Shown here piece by piece: positions 26,590-38,490 of a DNA stretch of 64,000 nt. Made by a program: the position numbers and the translations under genes. The notes beneath the pieces are model-generated. The model worked only from the letters and a program-made list of their open reading frames with translations, did no database searches and had not been told where the DNA came from. This stretch comes from Cardinalis cardinalis (lineage: Eukaryota; Chordata; Aves; Passeriformes; Cardinalidae), in the NCBI GenBank assembly GCA_014549065.1, contig JACDOX010000004.1:2807897-2871896 (forward strand). The letters are read 5' to 3'. Each line of letters opens with the position of its first letter. The stretch's first letter is position 1.

Positions 26590-28145
26590 TTCATATTTTG
26601 AAAGAAACATCAGCACAAGCAATCCAGGAGGGTCCTGGAGTGCTCTGATGAGAACTTCTCCCTGTGCAGATAGGACTTGGAGGAGAGGTGCTTTGCTGTA
26701 CCTCATAAAGAAGGAGGAACTTGTTTGAGGTGTCAAAATTGAAGACAGATTTGACCATAGCAACAATGAGATGTTGGAGTTCAGCATCCTGAGGAGGAGG
26801 AGGAACAGGTCAGAAAGGAAGCTCACAACCCTGGGCTTTAGGAGAGCAGAATTTGGCCACTTCAGAGATCTGCTTGGGAATGTCGCATGTGATAAGGTCC
26901 GGGAGTGAAAAAAGAGTTCAAGAAACCAAGAAAGCTGGTTAATATTCTTGCAAGTTCAAGACCCATCCCAGTGAATAGGAACTTGGGCAAGAATTAATTA
27001 ATAGGAGCTTGGCCTGCAGGAATGAACAAGGTCCAGGTCATACACAAAAACAAAGCATGCATACAGTGTGTGAGAGCAAGGACATGCAGTCTGANAAGAA
27101 TACAGGGACATTGCCTGACCCTCCAGGATTTAAGTTAGGAAAGCTGAAGTCCAGACAGAATCTGCTCANGAATATCAAAGAAAACAAGATAAGCAACAAA
27201 AGGACAACTAAGGACAATCTGGGCCCATTGCTGAATGAGACAGGGGGCCTATGAATGGCACAGGACAAAGAGGCTGAGGTAATGAGTGCCTCCTTTGCAC
27301 AGTCTTTACTAGCAAGGCCAGCCTTCAGGAGTCCTGAGTTCCACCAGCTGGGGGAAAGTAAAGTGTACCCTTGGTGGAAAAAGATCAGGTCTTAAGAGAA
27401 AAGGGGACATATATGTCCACAGTCTGATTGATTTGCATCCACAAGTGCTGAGGAAACTGGCTCTTGTCACTGCAGTGTCANTCTGGGTAATCTTTGATCA
27501 GCCATTGTAACTGGGAGAAGGTACCAAAGATTGGAGAAAGGCAAATGTCACTCCTGTCTTCAACAAGGGCAAGAAGTAGGACCCATGGAATGCCTGGCTG
27601 GTCAGCCTCATATGNGAAAGTGATGGAACAGCTTATCTTAAAACAGTTTCCAGGTACATGACAGACAAGAAAATCCTATCATGAATAGTGTGCTTGACTT
27701 CAGCAAGGGGAAGTCATGCTTGGCCTGCTTGATAAGTTTCTATCAAGAAATGTCTGACTGGGTAGATGTGAGAAAAGTTGTGTATATTGTCTAACTAGAT
27801 TTCAGTAAAGCTGTTGATAGTGTTTTCTTTTAAGATCCTTATAAAGAAGCTTATTGATGTATGAGTTGACTGAGCAGGCAGTGAGGAGAGGCTGATACAC
27901 CAGAGGACTGTGCTGTCATATAGAGGCACATTGACAGGCTGGAGAAGTGGCTTGACACATCTACATGAAACAATGAAGTTTGGAAATTACCATATCCAGG
28001 ACTGGTGGAAGTTGCTCAATCTGTTTTATCAGTGCTAGATTAAGATATCCAAAGGTAAAACTTGAAAGTGTGCCTTAGGGAGGAAGCATTTCATAGGCAA
28101 CTGGGAACTATCGGGTCAAGCTTAGGTATGAGGGGAGGGTCTTAG
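26590..28145 (+). mobile_element. Long degraded CR1 LINE (ORF2 endonuclease and reverse transcriptase region)
   Basis: CR1 ORF2 remnants in gene orientation. The segment near 26776 (gagttcagcatcctgagg) and 'tttaggagagcagaatttgg' near 26838 are early ORF2. 'gctgaggtaatgagtgcctc' near 27272 corresponds to the block shared with the copies near 15.55 and 54.96 kb. The translation LDFSKAVDSV at 27795-27824 is the CR1 reverse-transcriptase motif with its first catalytic Asp. Sequence near 27935 (acaggctggagaagtggc) is late RT. The typical 3' tail is absent, so the copy is truncated or eroded at about 28.14 kb. It ends roughly 370 bp before exon C. Many stops and frameshifts are present. Confidence 0.85.
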
Positions 28146-28511
28146 TTGTTTNCTGTGCTGTGAAGAAGGTTAGAAATATTTTATCACAGATGATTTTAGT
28201 GAAACACAACCATTGAATGATTAAATAAGTAGTTCCTTCTGGATAGCTNTTTCAATGTTTTCATGTGGGAAATGTATACAAATGGGGCACAGCTTGAAGT
28301 TATTAGTTGATATTTCATGGTTTTCCATACTGAATTCTACTAATGGCCATCTAACACATGTAGATGCAGCAAATTGTCTCATATNTAAAATGGGTAAAAT
28401 TTAAGATAACTTCAAGTTCTACATTGCATTTACTCTNCTGTATGTTCAATTACTATATTTTTATAAATTTGTATATGCTTAATATTTCTTTTTTTTTCCC
28501 TGCTCTACTAG

Positions 28512-28676
28512 ATGCTTGTGACTACTCCAGAGAAATGGGATGTAGTGACAAGGAAAAGTGTTGGTGATGTAGCCCTCTCTCAGCTGGTAAAACTCTTGAT
28601 TCTTGATGAAGTTCATCTACTGCATGAAGACAGAGGACCAGTACTTGAAAGTATAGTAGCACGTACTTTACGACAG
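28512..28676 (+). CDS. ASCC3: ASCC3 exon C: TTPEKWD and DEVH box
   Basis: Internal exon of 55 codons, phase 0, after the polypyrimidine tract ending CTCTACTAG and before donor GTAAGA. It starts MLVTTPEKWDVV; the first ATG is an internal Met, not an initiator. TTPEKWD (residues 4-10, bases 28521-28541) is motif Ic of Ski2-like helicases. LLILDEVHLL carries motif II: DEVH at residues 32-35 (28605-28616), the Walker B acid pair that coordinates Mg2+ and hydrolyses ATP. HEDRGPVLE follows, a Brr2/ASCC3 signature loop. All catalytic residues are intact. Confidence 0.97.
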
Positions 28677-31600
28677 GTAAGAGTGAAAAAAATCTTTAAA
28701 ATAATTTTGTTTTGGTCAAGAGTAGATAGATGTCACTGTGAAAGGTAACAAGCTTAGACAATCAAATAGAAATGCTTCGGCACTTTGCAATTTATTTACA
28801 GCTGTTCTGTTTTAAAGCTATGTATAAAGAATGTGGAATTTTTTTTGTCTTCTACTTTTCTTTCTGTATTATATCAACTATCAGATTCCTAAGATGCATA
28901 ATTTATTATAGTTCTATTCCTTACAATTTATTTGTCTAATTTATTCTACTGTAAAAGTAACAAGAAAATTAAACATTTTTAAGCAAATAATAATCAGGCT
29001 GTGTTTTAACACAATCAGAATTGAAATTATTTTCTTGCCAGGAATGCTTATTTTCAATTAGCAGTTTTCCTAGTAGAATTTCTTTTTTGTTTTAATTAAG
29101 AATAGTGTCTTAAATCTAGGTAAAACCCTCAGCACTGCTAGAAAAATGCTACATAATTTTTAGTCTAGCATAAATGGTCCTTTTGTTTTTCCCTATGATT
29201 TAGTGATATTTTCTAAATACCAAGATTAGAAACTGAAAAAAGGAGAAAAGGGATTTTTTTCTTGAATCTTGTACAAAATAAGAATTCAGAGTTAGGCAAT
29301 AAATAAGGTTGGCCTCAATAGTGNGATGTGCTTCTATAGGTGAAGTAAAATATGGAATTTGGGGATGAATAAAAAAGAAGGATTTTGGAAAATAAATAAT
29401 GGGAAGAGGGAGAATTGAGTGCATTTTTATTTTTTTTTCATGAAGAGCAAAACTCTATCCATACAAGTAACCTGTAGCAAATTAAAATGAAGCGGGTGTT
29501 TTTATGGCTGAGTTTGTAGCAGGTTAAATGTTTAAAGCATTTTAGCTTTCAAGATGCTTTTTTTTCCTTGGTAAGGCTACACTAACCTTGTTAAGGCTTT
29601 TTGAATCATCTGATTCCAACTCTGCTAAGAACAGAATGAAATTAATGTCTGCTCTAATCTGGTACAGCAAATGTAAAGTTCCTGTGTAAAGAACAATATA
29701 ANTAACAATTCTTNAGAAGAATCTAAGTTTAGAGTACCTCAAAGATGCTAAACTTGAGCTGTTTGATGTTGTATTTTCTTTCTTAAATGGTTTTGATAAC
29801 CTTGTTTTTCCTTAGGTGTCTTTATAGTAAACCCTCTCAGGTTTTAGCTGTGACCATGATAATAATTTTCTTCATGTCAGATTGCAAGATTTATTCATTT
29901 CTTACTGCNAAATTTTGTGAGACTTGTAAGATAGGCTTCAGCTGTCCAAAATAGCTGTTAAGAGCCATTTTATCCGTCCTACATTACTCAGCTTGGCATT
30001 CTATTTCTGCTTTGTTCGGACACAAATCTCCCTTAGATCCTTCCCTCTTGTGTCTGTCAAGCCTGTGTAGGTAAGTTAGGGAACGTAAAATCTGAGGCAA
30101 TTATGTTTTGGGTACTGAATNCTATCTTTAGTGCATTTATTGTAATATAGCAGTATCTTGCTTCAGCACTCATTTAAAAAAATAGCTCTTTTAAAAAAGG
30201 GTGTTTTAATCTCCTAGGATTTCANGATTTGTTTTAACTACCGAGTTGGAATTTAATTCCTCTGGAGCTGAAGCTACCCAGTTGTAACCCTTCCTTAAGG
30301 GAAACAGTTGGGAAATAAAGCAATATACAAGTTTTGAAACTGACCATCTCACCACTTTATTTATTCTAATTTGATAAGAAAGACAGTAAAGGAGAGCCAT
30401 ATGTATCTTTACAAGTAGGTAGCTTAGGAGAGGGAAAATTTACAGTATAAAGGTACACTGAAAAAACCCACAGTTAAAAAGAAAGCAAAATTGCCTGTAG
30501 AATATTTTGGAATTGTACTGTAGAAAACAATTGCTGACAAAAATATTTCAAATNGCAAGCTTCCCAGAGAGCCTGGGGACAAAGAAACAGGAGATGTTTT
30601 GTACAATTGTTTTGTTTTTTTAATATGAAAACAAATAATAAGAGGATTANTTTTTAAAATTACACTGAAATGTTATACTTCAGCATCTGAGCTTGCAGGC
30701 ATAGTTCTATGAAGTTTGCAGTATTCATTCACAGCTATGAAGTTACTGAAACTTTTATGCAGTCAATAAAGAAAGATAACATAATGTATCTGATTTCAGA
30801 AGAATTTTTCTGGAGTTTAGTGAAAATACTGTTNTATATGCTCAAAGTGTAAAAAATAATCACACCTAATGTTTTAATATTACTTTCTGAGGAAAATAAA
30901 TATATTGTTGCATTTCCTTGGTTTTGTGCCTTGCCCATAATTCCATTTTATGTATTTTGATAGAAATTCATAAATGCCCCTGGAGCATGAAAAAAAGCCA
31001 GGATATTTAGCCCATCCCTGGAGAATGTCCTTCTGTCTTCTGTGATTTCAATCTCCTCTCCAGCCTTCCTGAAAGTAGTTATAGAACTTACATTTCATTG
31101 ATATCTATAGAAATATCATTCTTGTTCAGTATTCATACACACAGGAAGTAAGAGTAATTGTTCACTTCTTGAAAAACAAAAAATACCCCAAGGACAATAT
31201 TAATCTGAAATGTCCTTATGTCAATTACAGCACTGTTGTAATCGCTGAAATCAATTACCTGATTTGTATACTGGTTTCAAACATCCAAAATATTGACTAT
31301 TTTCTCTTCATTTGTAGTAGAGGGACAAGTAATTCAAAAGAAAATCCATTGCAGAGCAGNAGTCACTAGATCCGAACTGGAGGCTGTAGTAACTGAGATC
31401 TATTCTGGTAAATATCATTGACATTTTCCCACTTTCTGTNCTGTCACTTTTGGCTCCTGCAGGAGACAGTGCATTCAAACAGTGTAATTTTTGATCTGAC
31501 CTGGAACAGTCATTTCTTTTATCACTTCTAGAANAGAACCATGATAAATTTCTTGAATACTACTTCAGCCTTTTCCATAAATCACTANTAACAACTCTAA

Positions 31601-32789
31601 TAATGCATGTACCTGTAGTTCCATCTGAATCATACTTCCCTAGCTTGTATATGAGACAGTTATGATTGCTGTGCAGGTCAGGATGTANAGTGTAGTGCCT
31701 TTTACCTTTTGCAGGGTTTGTTTTCCTGTCTTAAAGACAAAGCATCTCTCTTGTTTTGTTGGAGGTATGAAGGTATTTTGATTAGATGGTGTAAAACAGA
31801 AAAAAAAGACAGTGGATTGGAGTTTTGTCTTTTAAAGAATTAGTATTCAACTAGATACTTGGGCCTACAACTGTGCCAGAAAAGAATGTTTTGAGATCCA
31901 TATTGATATGANGTAAAAATACAGCTATCCAAATGCATTCTTGATGCAGGAATATCCTGATGCATTTGCAGGTCTGTCCTAATTTGTACCTCAAAATACT
32001 TGAATGATTGATGTCGTTTCCCCCAGATGAACACTGAGTCACACCACTTACTGTAAGACTTTAACACGCTCATTTTAACTTATGGCATTTTTTAGAATTA
32101 GGTTTNATTTAAACCTGGAAGGAGCGTATATATTGGAATTGCTGACAGTTTTACTCATAGCAGAATGAAGGGCATATTTGTGCATGTTTGCACTTTTCAA
32201 ATTTTAGAGAATGTTTTTGCAAGTGATTTAAATTGACTTTGCTAAACATTTTGGTGGGAAAATTGCTCTGAGCTCTGTTATATACTGTAGGTATAACATC
32301 AAACAACTTATTTGAATCCAATTTATAGCTTTGATGTTTAAAGTTTTAGTCCAGAGCATAATGCAGATGTAAAACTGAAATGCTTAAACTTTTTAATCAA
32401 ACTTTCCACACTACTGTAATATTCTAAGGTTATTAGCTTGAAAGAAAAATTTACAGTTTTTACAGACCACTGAAGTATTTAGTTATAATTATTCAGAGAT
32501 TTTGATTACTTCCTTGCTGCTTATGGGTATTTTTTCACAAAAAAAAGCATACTGAATACTACACTTGAGTTACACACAAGTTTCGATACCTGTTCTCAAT
32601 ATGTGAATGATTAATTAAATAAAAGAAAATCCATATTGAAAGCTTTTTCAGATTTTGGGATACCAAAGCTGCCATCTTAGACATACAAATATTGCTCTCA
32701 GCACTGTCTCATTTTTCAAGTTAAAGTTTCAATTGCTTTATGTCTTTGTGTTAGATCAACAAAGTTACTATAGATGGGCTAACACAGCA

Positions 32790-32975
32790 GTACAAGGAGT
32801 AGAGGAGATTCCTGGAATACATTGATGAGAAAGGCCTCCTCCAGGCAATAGAGGACTCAACAAGCAGAGGTGCTGTGCTGCACCTTTTACTCATCAAGAA
32901 AGGAGGGGCTTGTTGGGGAAGTGAAGATCAAAGGCAGCTTTGACTGCNGTGGTCACAAGATGTTTGAGCTCTTCT
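32790..32975 (+). mobile_element. Short CR1 fragment (early ORF2)
   Basis: About 185 bp of purine-rich sequence: 'agaggagattcctggaatac', 'gcagaggtgctgtgctgcac', 'ttgtggggaagtgaagatc'-like words. They align in order with the first part of the CR1 copy at 26.60-26.78 kb. Same orientation as the gene, 5'- and 3'-truncated. Confidence 0.65.
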
Positions 32976-35131
32976 TCCCCTGGAAATTCTCATGTTTCCT
33001 TTCTGAGCTTTTTTTCCTCATGCTCCCCTATTTAAGGAGATTTTCCTTTCAGCTGNAATGTAGTTTTCTTTGGTTTTTCTTTGTGTTTTCAATATCTGTA
33101 GTGCCTTATTATTTCCTCTACCTATTTTTTTCTGTTCCTTTCNTTCGCTCTTTTACCTCTTACTAGAGATCATTGGCAAACAAGTTCAGATGTTTCTCAC
33201 CAAAGCCAAATGTCTAATTGTTATCAATTTAGGAATTTTTATGTGCATGGAATCCCATTCTTGGCTTTGATAATTTGATCAGTTTAAAAAAAAAGTCAAG
33301 ACTGATAGCTAATGACACAAAACCAGCTGCTTAGATCTGTCTATCTTTTATGAGATGGTGGCCCNCTGTAGTTCTTANAAGGGTCTTTTTGGGACTAGAA
33401 TGACAGTGGCATTTCATTGGGTTCTTCAGTTCTCTCTTAAGTGACATCTATTAGTCTTTTGTCTCTTTGATATTCCACATATAAACTAACCAAGTTTCCT
33501 AGCATCTTTTATTAAAGGATAAACCAAACAAGGTTACTAAAGCCTCCTGCAATATTTTTTCCATTTCAAACTATAGTGTTGTGANGCTTTTTTTCACTAG
33601 ACTTTCCTATATTCACAATTGTATTTGTAAAACATGTCAGCAGAAATGGATATAGATACAACTTTTGCGTTAGTTTGGTTCTGGCAGATACNGAGGTAGA
33701 GGGATTCCCTTCAATTATGCAGTTCTATCCCTCTTATACCTTTAAGAACTTCATGTACTTAATTTGTTCACACATCTTTGGAGCTTGCATTCAGGTACTT
33801 GTTTGTTAAATCCTCAGACAAACCTCTTAATAGCTGCTGCAGGATTAGCTCATTGATATAAGAATGTTTCCTGAGAATAGNGTTTCATTTTGCAGCTATG
33901 GCCTGTTATAGAATGAGCTAAGTGAAAAGAAATTTAGTTTGAATAGGGCTATCAGCCTAGATTTATCTGTATGGCTGNGACTCGCATCAGTTATATTAAT
34001 TCTGCCAATCACCTGCCTTTCTTGTCACTAACACTTTCTTGTTTTGTACTGCATATCATCAATAAAATGATTGAATAGAGTTGGGCTTAAAAAGCAATTA
34101 GAGGAATCCCTTTTTAATGGCTATTTTTCAATTATAAGTTCTTTTAAAATCTGTCAGTTCATCAGCTTGTGATAAATTTAATACATGTTTTCTTGCTACT
34201 TTGTGATGCTGTTTTTAGGCANTATATTGTGCAGCCGTATGTCTAAGGAGTCTTACATGAGTCTATCTTGTTATCTTTTGTTGTGTAAAAAATTACTTTT
34301 TAAAAACTACTTTTTTGAAACAAAACCTAATCTCCATTGTTTGGAAAATTTTATGTGTCAGACATTTTGGTTAATCTTCAGAAGCTTTTCTCTTACTGTG
34401 CATGGAAGGGATGTCAGGAAGTCTTTCTGCATCTCATTTTTTATTACAGATAGGTTGCTGTTTTCCAATTTAGTGATACACCTGTGGAGTTTAAAATGTA
34501 ATAGTGATTGTCATACATTTTGTGGTCTTTCATATTATGGTAAAGCCNGGAAACTAACTTGTTGAAAGGTTCAGAGATATATTTTGTTTCTTAGTTTAGG
34601 AAACAAAACAGTAAGCAGAGCATGAAAAGGCATTCTGTCAGTCAGGAAAAACTGACACTGTGCCAAGTATAGAAATCTCTTAATAGATACATGCAAAATG
34701 TCATTTCTTAAGACAAAGTAATGCACACCTAATATTTAGCCGAGGGAGAATAATATGGNTTCTAATGGTGCTTTCTGTGTGGCNACATTTTTTCAGTACC
34801 TCTAGATTTTAAAGTATATTCTAAATGGAGGACTGAGATCACAGTATTTTCAAGGTTCATTGGATGCAGAGTAAAACTAATAAAATTACTTAACTAGATG
34901 GTTGCCTAGTAACAAATGCATTCTGTGCAGAGTGAGTTGTAGATAACGTCCTATATAGAATCTTCAAAACTGTATTAGTAATTGCATTTTTACTGTGTAC
35001 TTAGGTTTTGCAATTTCACTGCTTTTTTCCATTTCTGTTCTTAAAACTAGACAACTGCACCTATGTGGACTTATTGACAATTTAACTCTTTCATTACTAG
35101 CAAATGATAAACAAATAAACACAGATGAAAC

Positions 35132-35255
35132 ATTCCTGCTCAGTAATTTTGAAGCATTAATTCTAACAAACTTCCTGCTTAGTAATTTTGAAGCATTAAT
35201 TTTTTTTTTAATGTTCTAACAAACTTCCTGCTTAGTAATTTTGAAGCATTAATTC
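35132..35255. repeat. Three copies of a roughly 30-bp motif
   Basis: The unit TTCCTGCTTAGTAATTTTGA plus AGCATTAA occurs at about 35133, 35172 and 35225 (the first copy has C for T at one site). Starts are 39 and 53 bp apart. The larger spacing is due to an added T run and ATGTTC insert between copies two and three. The near-identity of the units points to a young duplication. Confidence 0.88.
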
Positions 35256-36485
35256 TTTTTTAATGTTCTGAGCCCTACTCAATTCTTTTTCCATTTCTTT
35301 TTCTCCTTTGTTTTGGATCAAGAGCACAGATCCTGTGAGCCATTCTTTGGATAAGATAGTATCCAACTAATGACTAATGTGAACCCCCATATGTAGTACT
35401 TTGTTATTACTACCACTGAACAGGGGACCTAATTTAAGATTCATCTTCTTGCACATCTGCACTAAAAGCTAAGACATGCTTGTGTCTAATTTTCTGAGTA
35501 TCTTGNCTTTAGTGTACATTTGAAGGGCATAAAGACTGACTGCAGAGGGTGTGTTGAACTGATCCTGGGTCATCTGAATATCAGATTAATTTCTAACCAA
35601 CAGACAATTCTTCAAAGATTAAAATGTGTAAACTTGTCTGCTGCGCTTAATTCTGTGCTCAAGTTGAACAATCAGAGATACGATTTCCAGCTTGATTGTA
35701 ATTCATTCTGTGAATGTGATATTTTAATACATGGAAATGGGAAGGCTGCCAAGATCACAAAGTTCAGGAAGAACTTTAGAAGTCAGATAAAAGAGTATCT
35801 CTATGCACACACTGTATGCTCTCAAGTGGCGGCTGTAATGTAACGATATGCAAATCTAAAAACCTATTAGAAGGAAATGATCCTGCTGTGATCAATTTAC
35901 AATCCAGAGNGGCACTTCCCATACCTGATCCTTTATCATTTGCAGCATAAATGCAGAGGATGCTTGCGTGGAAATCGATACTGGGATAGCTATCTTCTGA
36001 TTATTTTTTCTGCATACATGGAATTTCATGGTGTGGTAATTTGTTCTGTGAATGCTGTCAACTCTCCACATGCCATCAAGAGTGTTTCTGAATTAGATAT
36101 ACTTGTTAGATATGTCAATTAAATAGCAATGGCAATTTTATTTCTCACTTCCAGTGTAACATCAAACCAGTAAAACATAGTAAGGCTTTTAAAGAACCTG
36201 GTGTGCAAATACTGTGTCAGTTCAGGTTTTCAAGGAAGGCCTCGTAAGTTTCAAATGGTGCTTATTATTTTACCGGGATAATTAAACANAAATAAAGAAT
36301 TAAATGTTAGAGGCTGAGTTTTAGTAGTGAAGAAAAGGCACTTAGCTGCCTACCACNAGCCTCCAATATGCAATGTAAACAGAAAACTTTGTCATTCTAA
36401 TTGTGTTATCAGGAATTTCTACTGCCATTTCAGGGAAAGGCTGTGGGTTCATGGTTTCTTGTATATGAAGGTCTCTAGATCTCTA

Positions 36486-36505
36486 GATCCTAGACTTCTA
36501 GGATC
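36486..36505. repeat. Perfect 8-bp inverted repeat with 4-base loop
   Basis: GATCCTAG, loop ACTT, CTAGGATC: a small perfect hairpin, preceded by a TCTAGATCTCTAGATC direct repeat from 36474. Probably a local rearrangement scar. The lack of a U run argues against any terminator-like role, which is not relevant in this genome anyway. Confidence 0.7.
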
Positions 36506-37189
36506 AAATAATAAGTGATCCACTAGTTGAAAAATACTAATTTTTGAATTATCTGTATTTACAAAAGGCATCTGTACAATTTCAAGGTTTACTGTTCTTT
36601 AGAAGCACCTGAGAGTAAAAGATGTTAGTGCTTGCTCTTCCAGGGGAAATCAGAAGAGTAGTCAAAAAATGTATGCAGAGAACTCTGTTATGAAAATGTG
36701 CTAGAATTCTAAAAACTATTATGGAAAATCAAGTTTCTATAGTGCTTGGATAGATGAATAATAGATACATAGTTGAAACTGAATTATAATCACAGACAAA
36801 ATGCAAAAAATAAATCGTGTTATGGTTGCATATTCAGGTAGTCTTGTTTTTTTGTTTTTTAAGTTTAGCAAAGTTTTAGTCNCTGCTGTTTTTATGTTGC
36901 CATGTATAATTAAAAGAATAAAAGCCCTTGTTCTCTATCAGCATGCGATGATGTGCATAAACTAAACACATAGGTTTGAATTTGATCTGGACATAAAATA
37001 ATTTGAAGGTTTGTTATGATACATTTTTTATTGTAGTGTAAGTGTCCCTCTTTTTGTATCTTGTCTCTTATTTTATATATGTATACAAATTATATATATT
37101 TTTGGTGAGCAAATACAAAAGTAGATGGTAAAAAAATTAAGATTTTTTTGTTTTCATGGCCTCGAAAGAACTTAANGAAATTGATGGAA

Positions 37190-37540
37190 TGATTTAGAGT
37201 CTTATTAAGATGATTAGAGGGATGGAGTACCTTCCCCTTGGGAAAATGCTGTGAGAACTGGGAGTGCTCAGCCTCAATAAACAAANGGTCATCTTGCTAC
37301 TTCTCAGTACCTGAAGGGCACTTAAAAGAAAGCTGAAGAGGGACTTTTTACAAGGGCATGNAGTGATAGGACAAGGGGGAATGGCTAAGAGTAGGTTTTG
37401 TTTGGGTATTAGGAAGACGTTCTGGACTGCGAAGGTGGTGGGGCATTGGAATAAGTTTCCCAGAGATGTGGATGTCCTATCTCTTGAAGTGCTGGGACTC
37501 TGAACAACCTGGTCTTGTGGAAGGGGTTTAAAAAATGTGC
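37190..37540 (+). mobile_element. CR1 3'-region fragment
   Basis: Consecutive words typical of the CR1 3' part in gene orientation: 'ctgtgagaactgggagtgct', 'agtgataggacaaggggg', 'gtattaggaagacgttct', 'tttcccagagatgtggatgt'. It overlaps in content with the 3' portion of the 55.3-kb copy and lacks the terminal tail. Confidence 0.82.
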
Positions 37541-38119
37541 TCTAAATATATTAGTAATCTTAATTACTTGCTTGTGTTAACTGTCAGCTTCAGTTGTCAT
37601 GTGGAGTATTAATTCGGGGTTTTCAGTAAGATCCTTAGCTCCAGGGTCATCTGCCAGGTCAGTGACATTAAGTGGCTCCTTTGTTTTATTAAGGTTTTTA
37701 AAGTGGCAACTCTCAGTAAATTGTAACTGTTCTCTAGGCACTGTTTTTATTTTACAAGAAATCTTTGAAAAAAATTTTACATTTAATTGCTGTAAAAATA
37801 CATATGTCCATGGTTATTAAGCAATGTTCTTGTTAATTGTTTAAATACTTGAAATGCTTTCTTGCCTTCAGATGGAAGCAAGCATACTTTCAAACTAGTA
37901 CTTTCAGGCTCTTAGGAGATTTGAAAAAAAAATTGTTATTGAATTTAGCAAAATCAAGTAATGTTTTCCAGATGGGAGCTCAGTTACACTTTAAGACTGC
38001 TGTACTTATTAGGCAATTGTGAACAATCTACAGGATACATATATCAGCAAGTGGTAATTGTGCTTACAGATCCAAGCTTAAAAATAGANTGTATAAGCAC
38101 TGAGTAAATGAAAAGGTTT

Positions 38120-38366
38120 GCATCACAGATGCCCAGGTGTTGGCTGCAGTGTGAGGGGGCTGCAGTGTGGCTGTGGGNAGGGATGGCTGTGGCTCAGTGA
38201 GCCAGATGTGGCCACTTACAGGGGGCTCCAACCAGCCAGAGGTGGTGGCACCTCTGGTAAAGCGTGGTTAAGAAAGGGTAAAAACAGTGTACAGCTGTTG
38301 GGAGGGAAAAAACATGAGAAACAGCCCTGCAGACACTAGGGTCGGTGCAGAAGGATGTGGTACTCC
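38120..38366 (+). mobile_element. 5' part of the avian LTR family seen at 7.7-8.3 kb
   Basis: GC-rich block with 'ggtggtggcacctctggtaa', a following 'aagaaagggtaaaaacagtg' and 'ctgcagacactagggtcggt' leading into 'gcagaagga'. From memory, these are successive parts of the 5' half of the same bird ERV LTR whose 3' part sits at 7718-8349. The two pieces overlap only at the 'agcagaaggagg'/'gtgcagaaggat' junction. No viral coding region is attached. The right end fades into a C/A-rich tract. Confidence 0.6.
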
Positions 38367-38374
38367 ATGGGACC

Positions 38375-38490
38375 ATGCCAAAACCAGGNAAACCCAAACA
38401 GACAAAAGAGCAAAAAACCATCCTGCACACACCACCCAGCCCCACCACCTCTCAAAAAAACCCCAAACCTCAAACACCTCAAAACTGTGN
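38375..38490. repeat. C/A-rich low-complexity tract
   Basis: Runs of AAACC, CACACCACCC and CCCCAAACC words with almost no G or T, directly after the LTR fragment. No coding or binding-site interpretation is supported. Confidence 0.55.

Larger units (their letters stand above)
2152..28511 (+). other. ASCC3: 26.4-kb ASCC3 intron B-C
   Basis: Longest intron of the window, donor GTATGC, acceptor with a long T/C tract ending CTCTACTAG. Recognised contents, listed separately: two LTR pieces (7.7-8.3 and 12.7-13.2 kb), two long CR1 copies (15.3-16.7 and 26.6-28.1 kb), an AT microsatellite, a G-quadruplex motif and A-rich low-complexity patches. Stretches 2.5-7.7, 8.4-12.6, 16.8-26.5 kb are AT-rich and show no gene, RNA or repeat family that I can name. 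Confidence 0.85.

Noticed and set aside
28512..28514. ATG as possible translation start of a short helicase-like gene
   Set aside because: It is an internal Met directly after a splice acceptor and is preceded by continuous ASCC3 exons in frame.
34185..34565. 126-codon open frame on the + strand
   Set aside because: Low-complexity, Phe/Leu/Cys-rich translation with no domain, no splice context and no family resemblance. Expected by chance in 64 kb of AT-rich DNA.
36486..36505. Hairpin as a transcription terminator
   Set aside because: No U run follows it, and this kind of terminator does not operate in the RNA polymerase II introns of animals.
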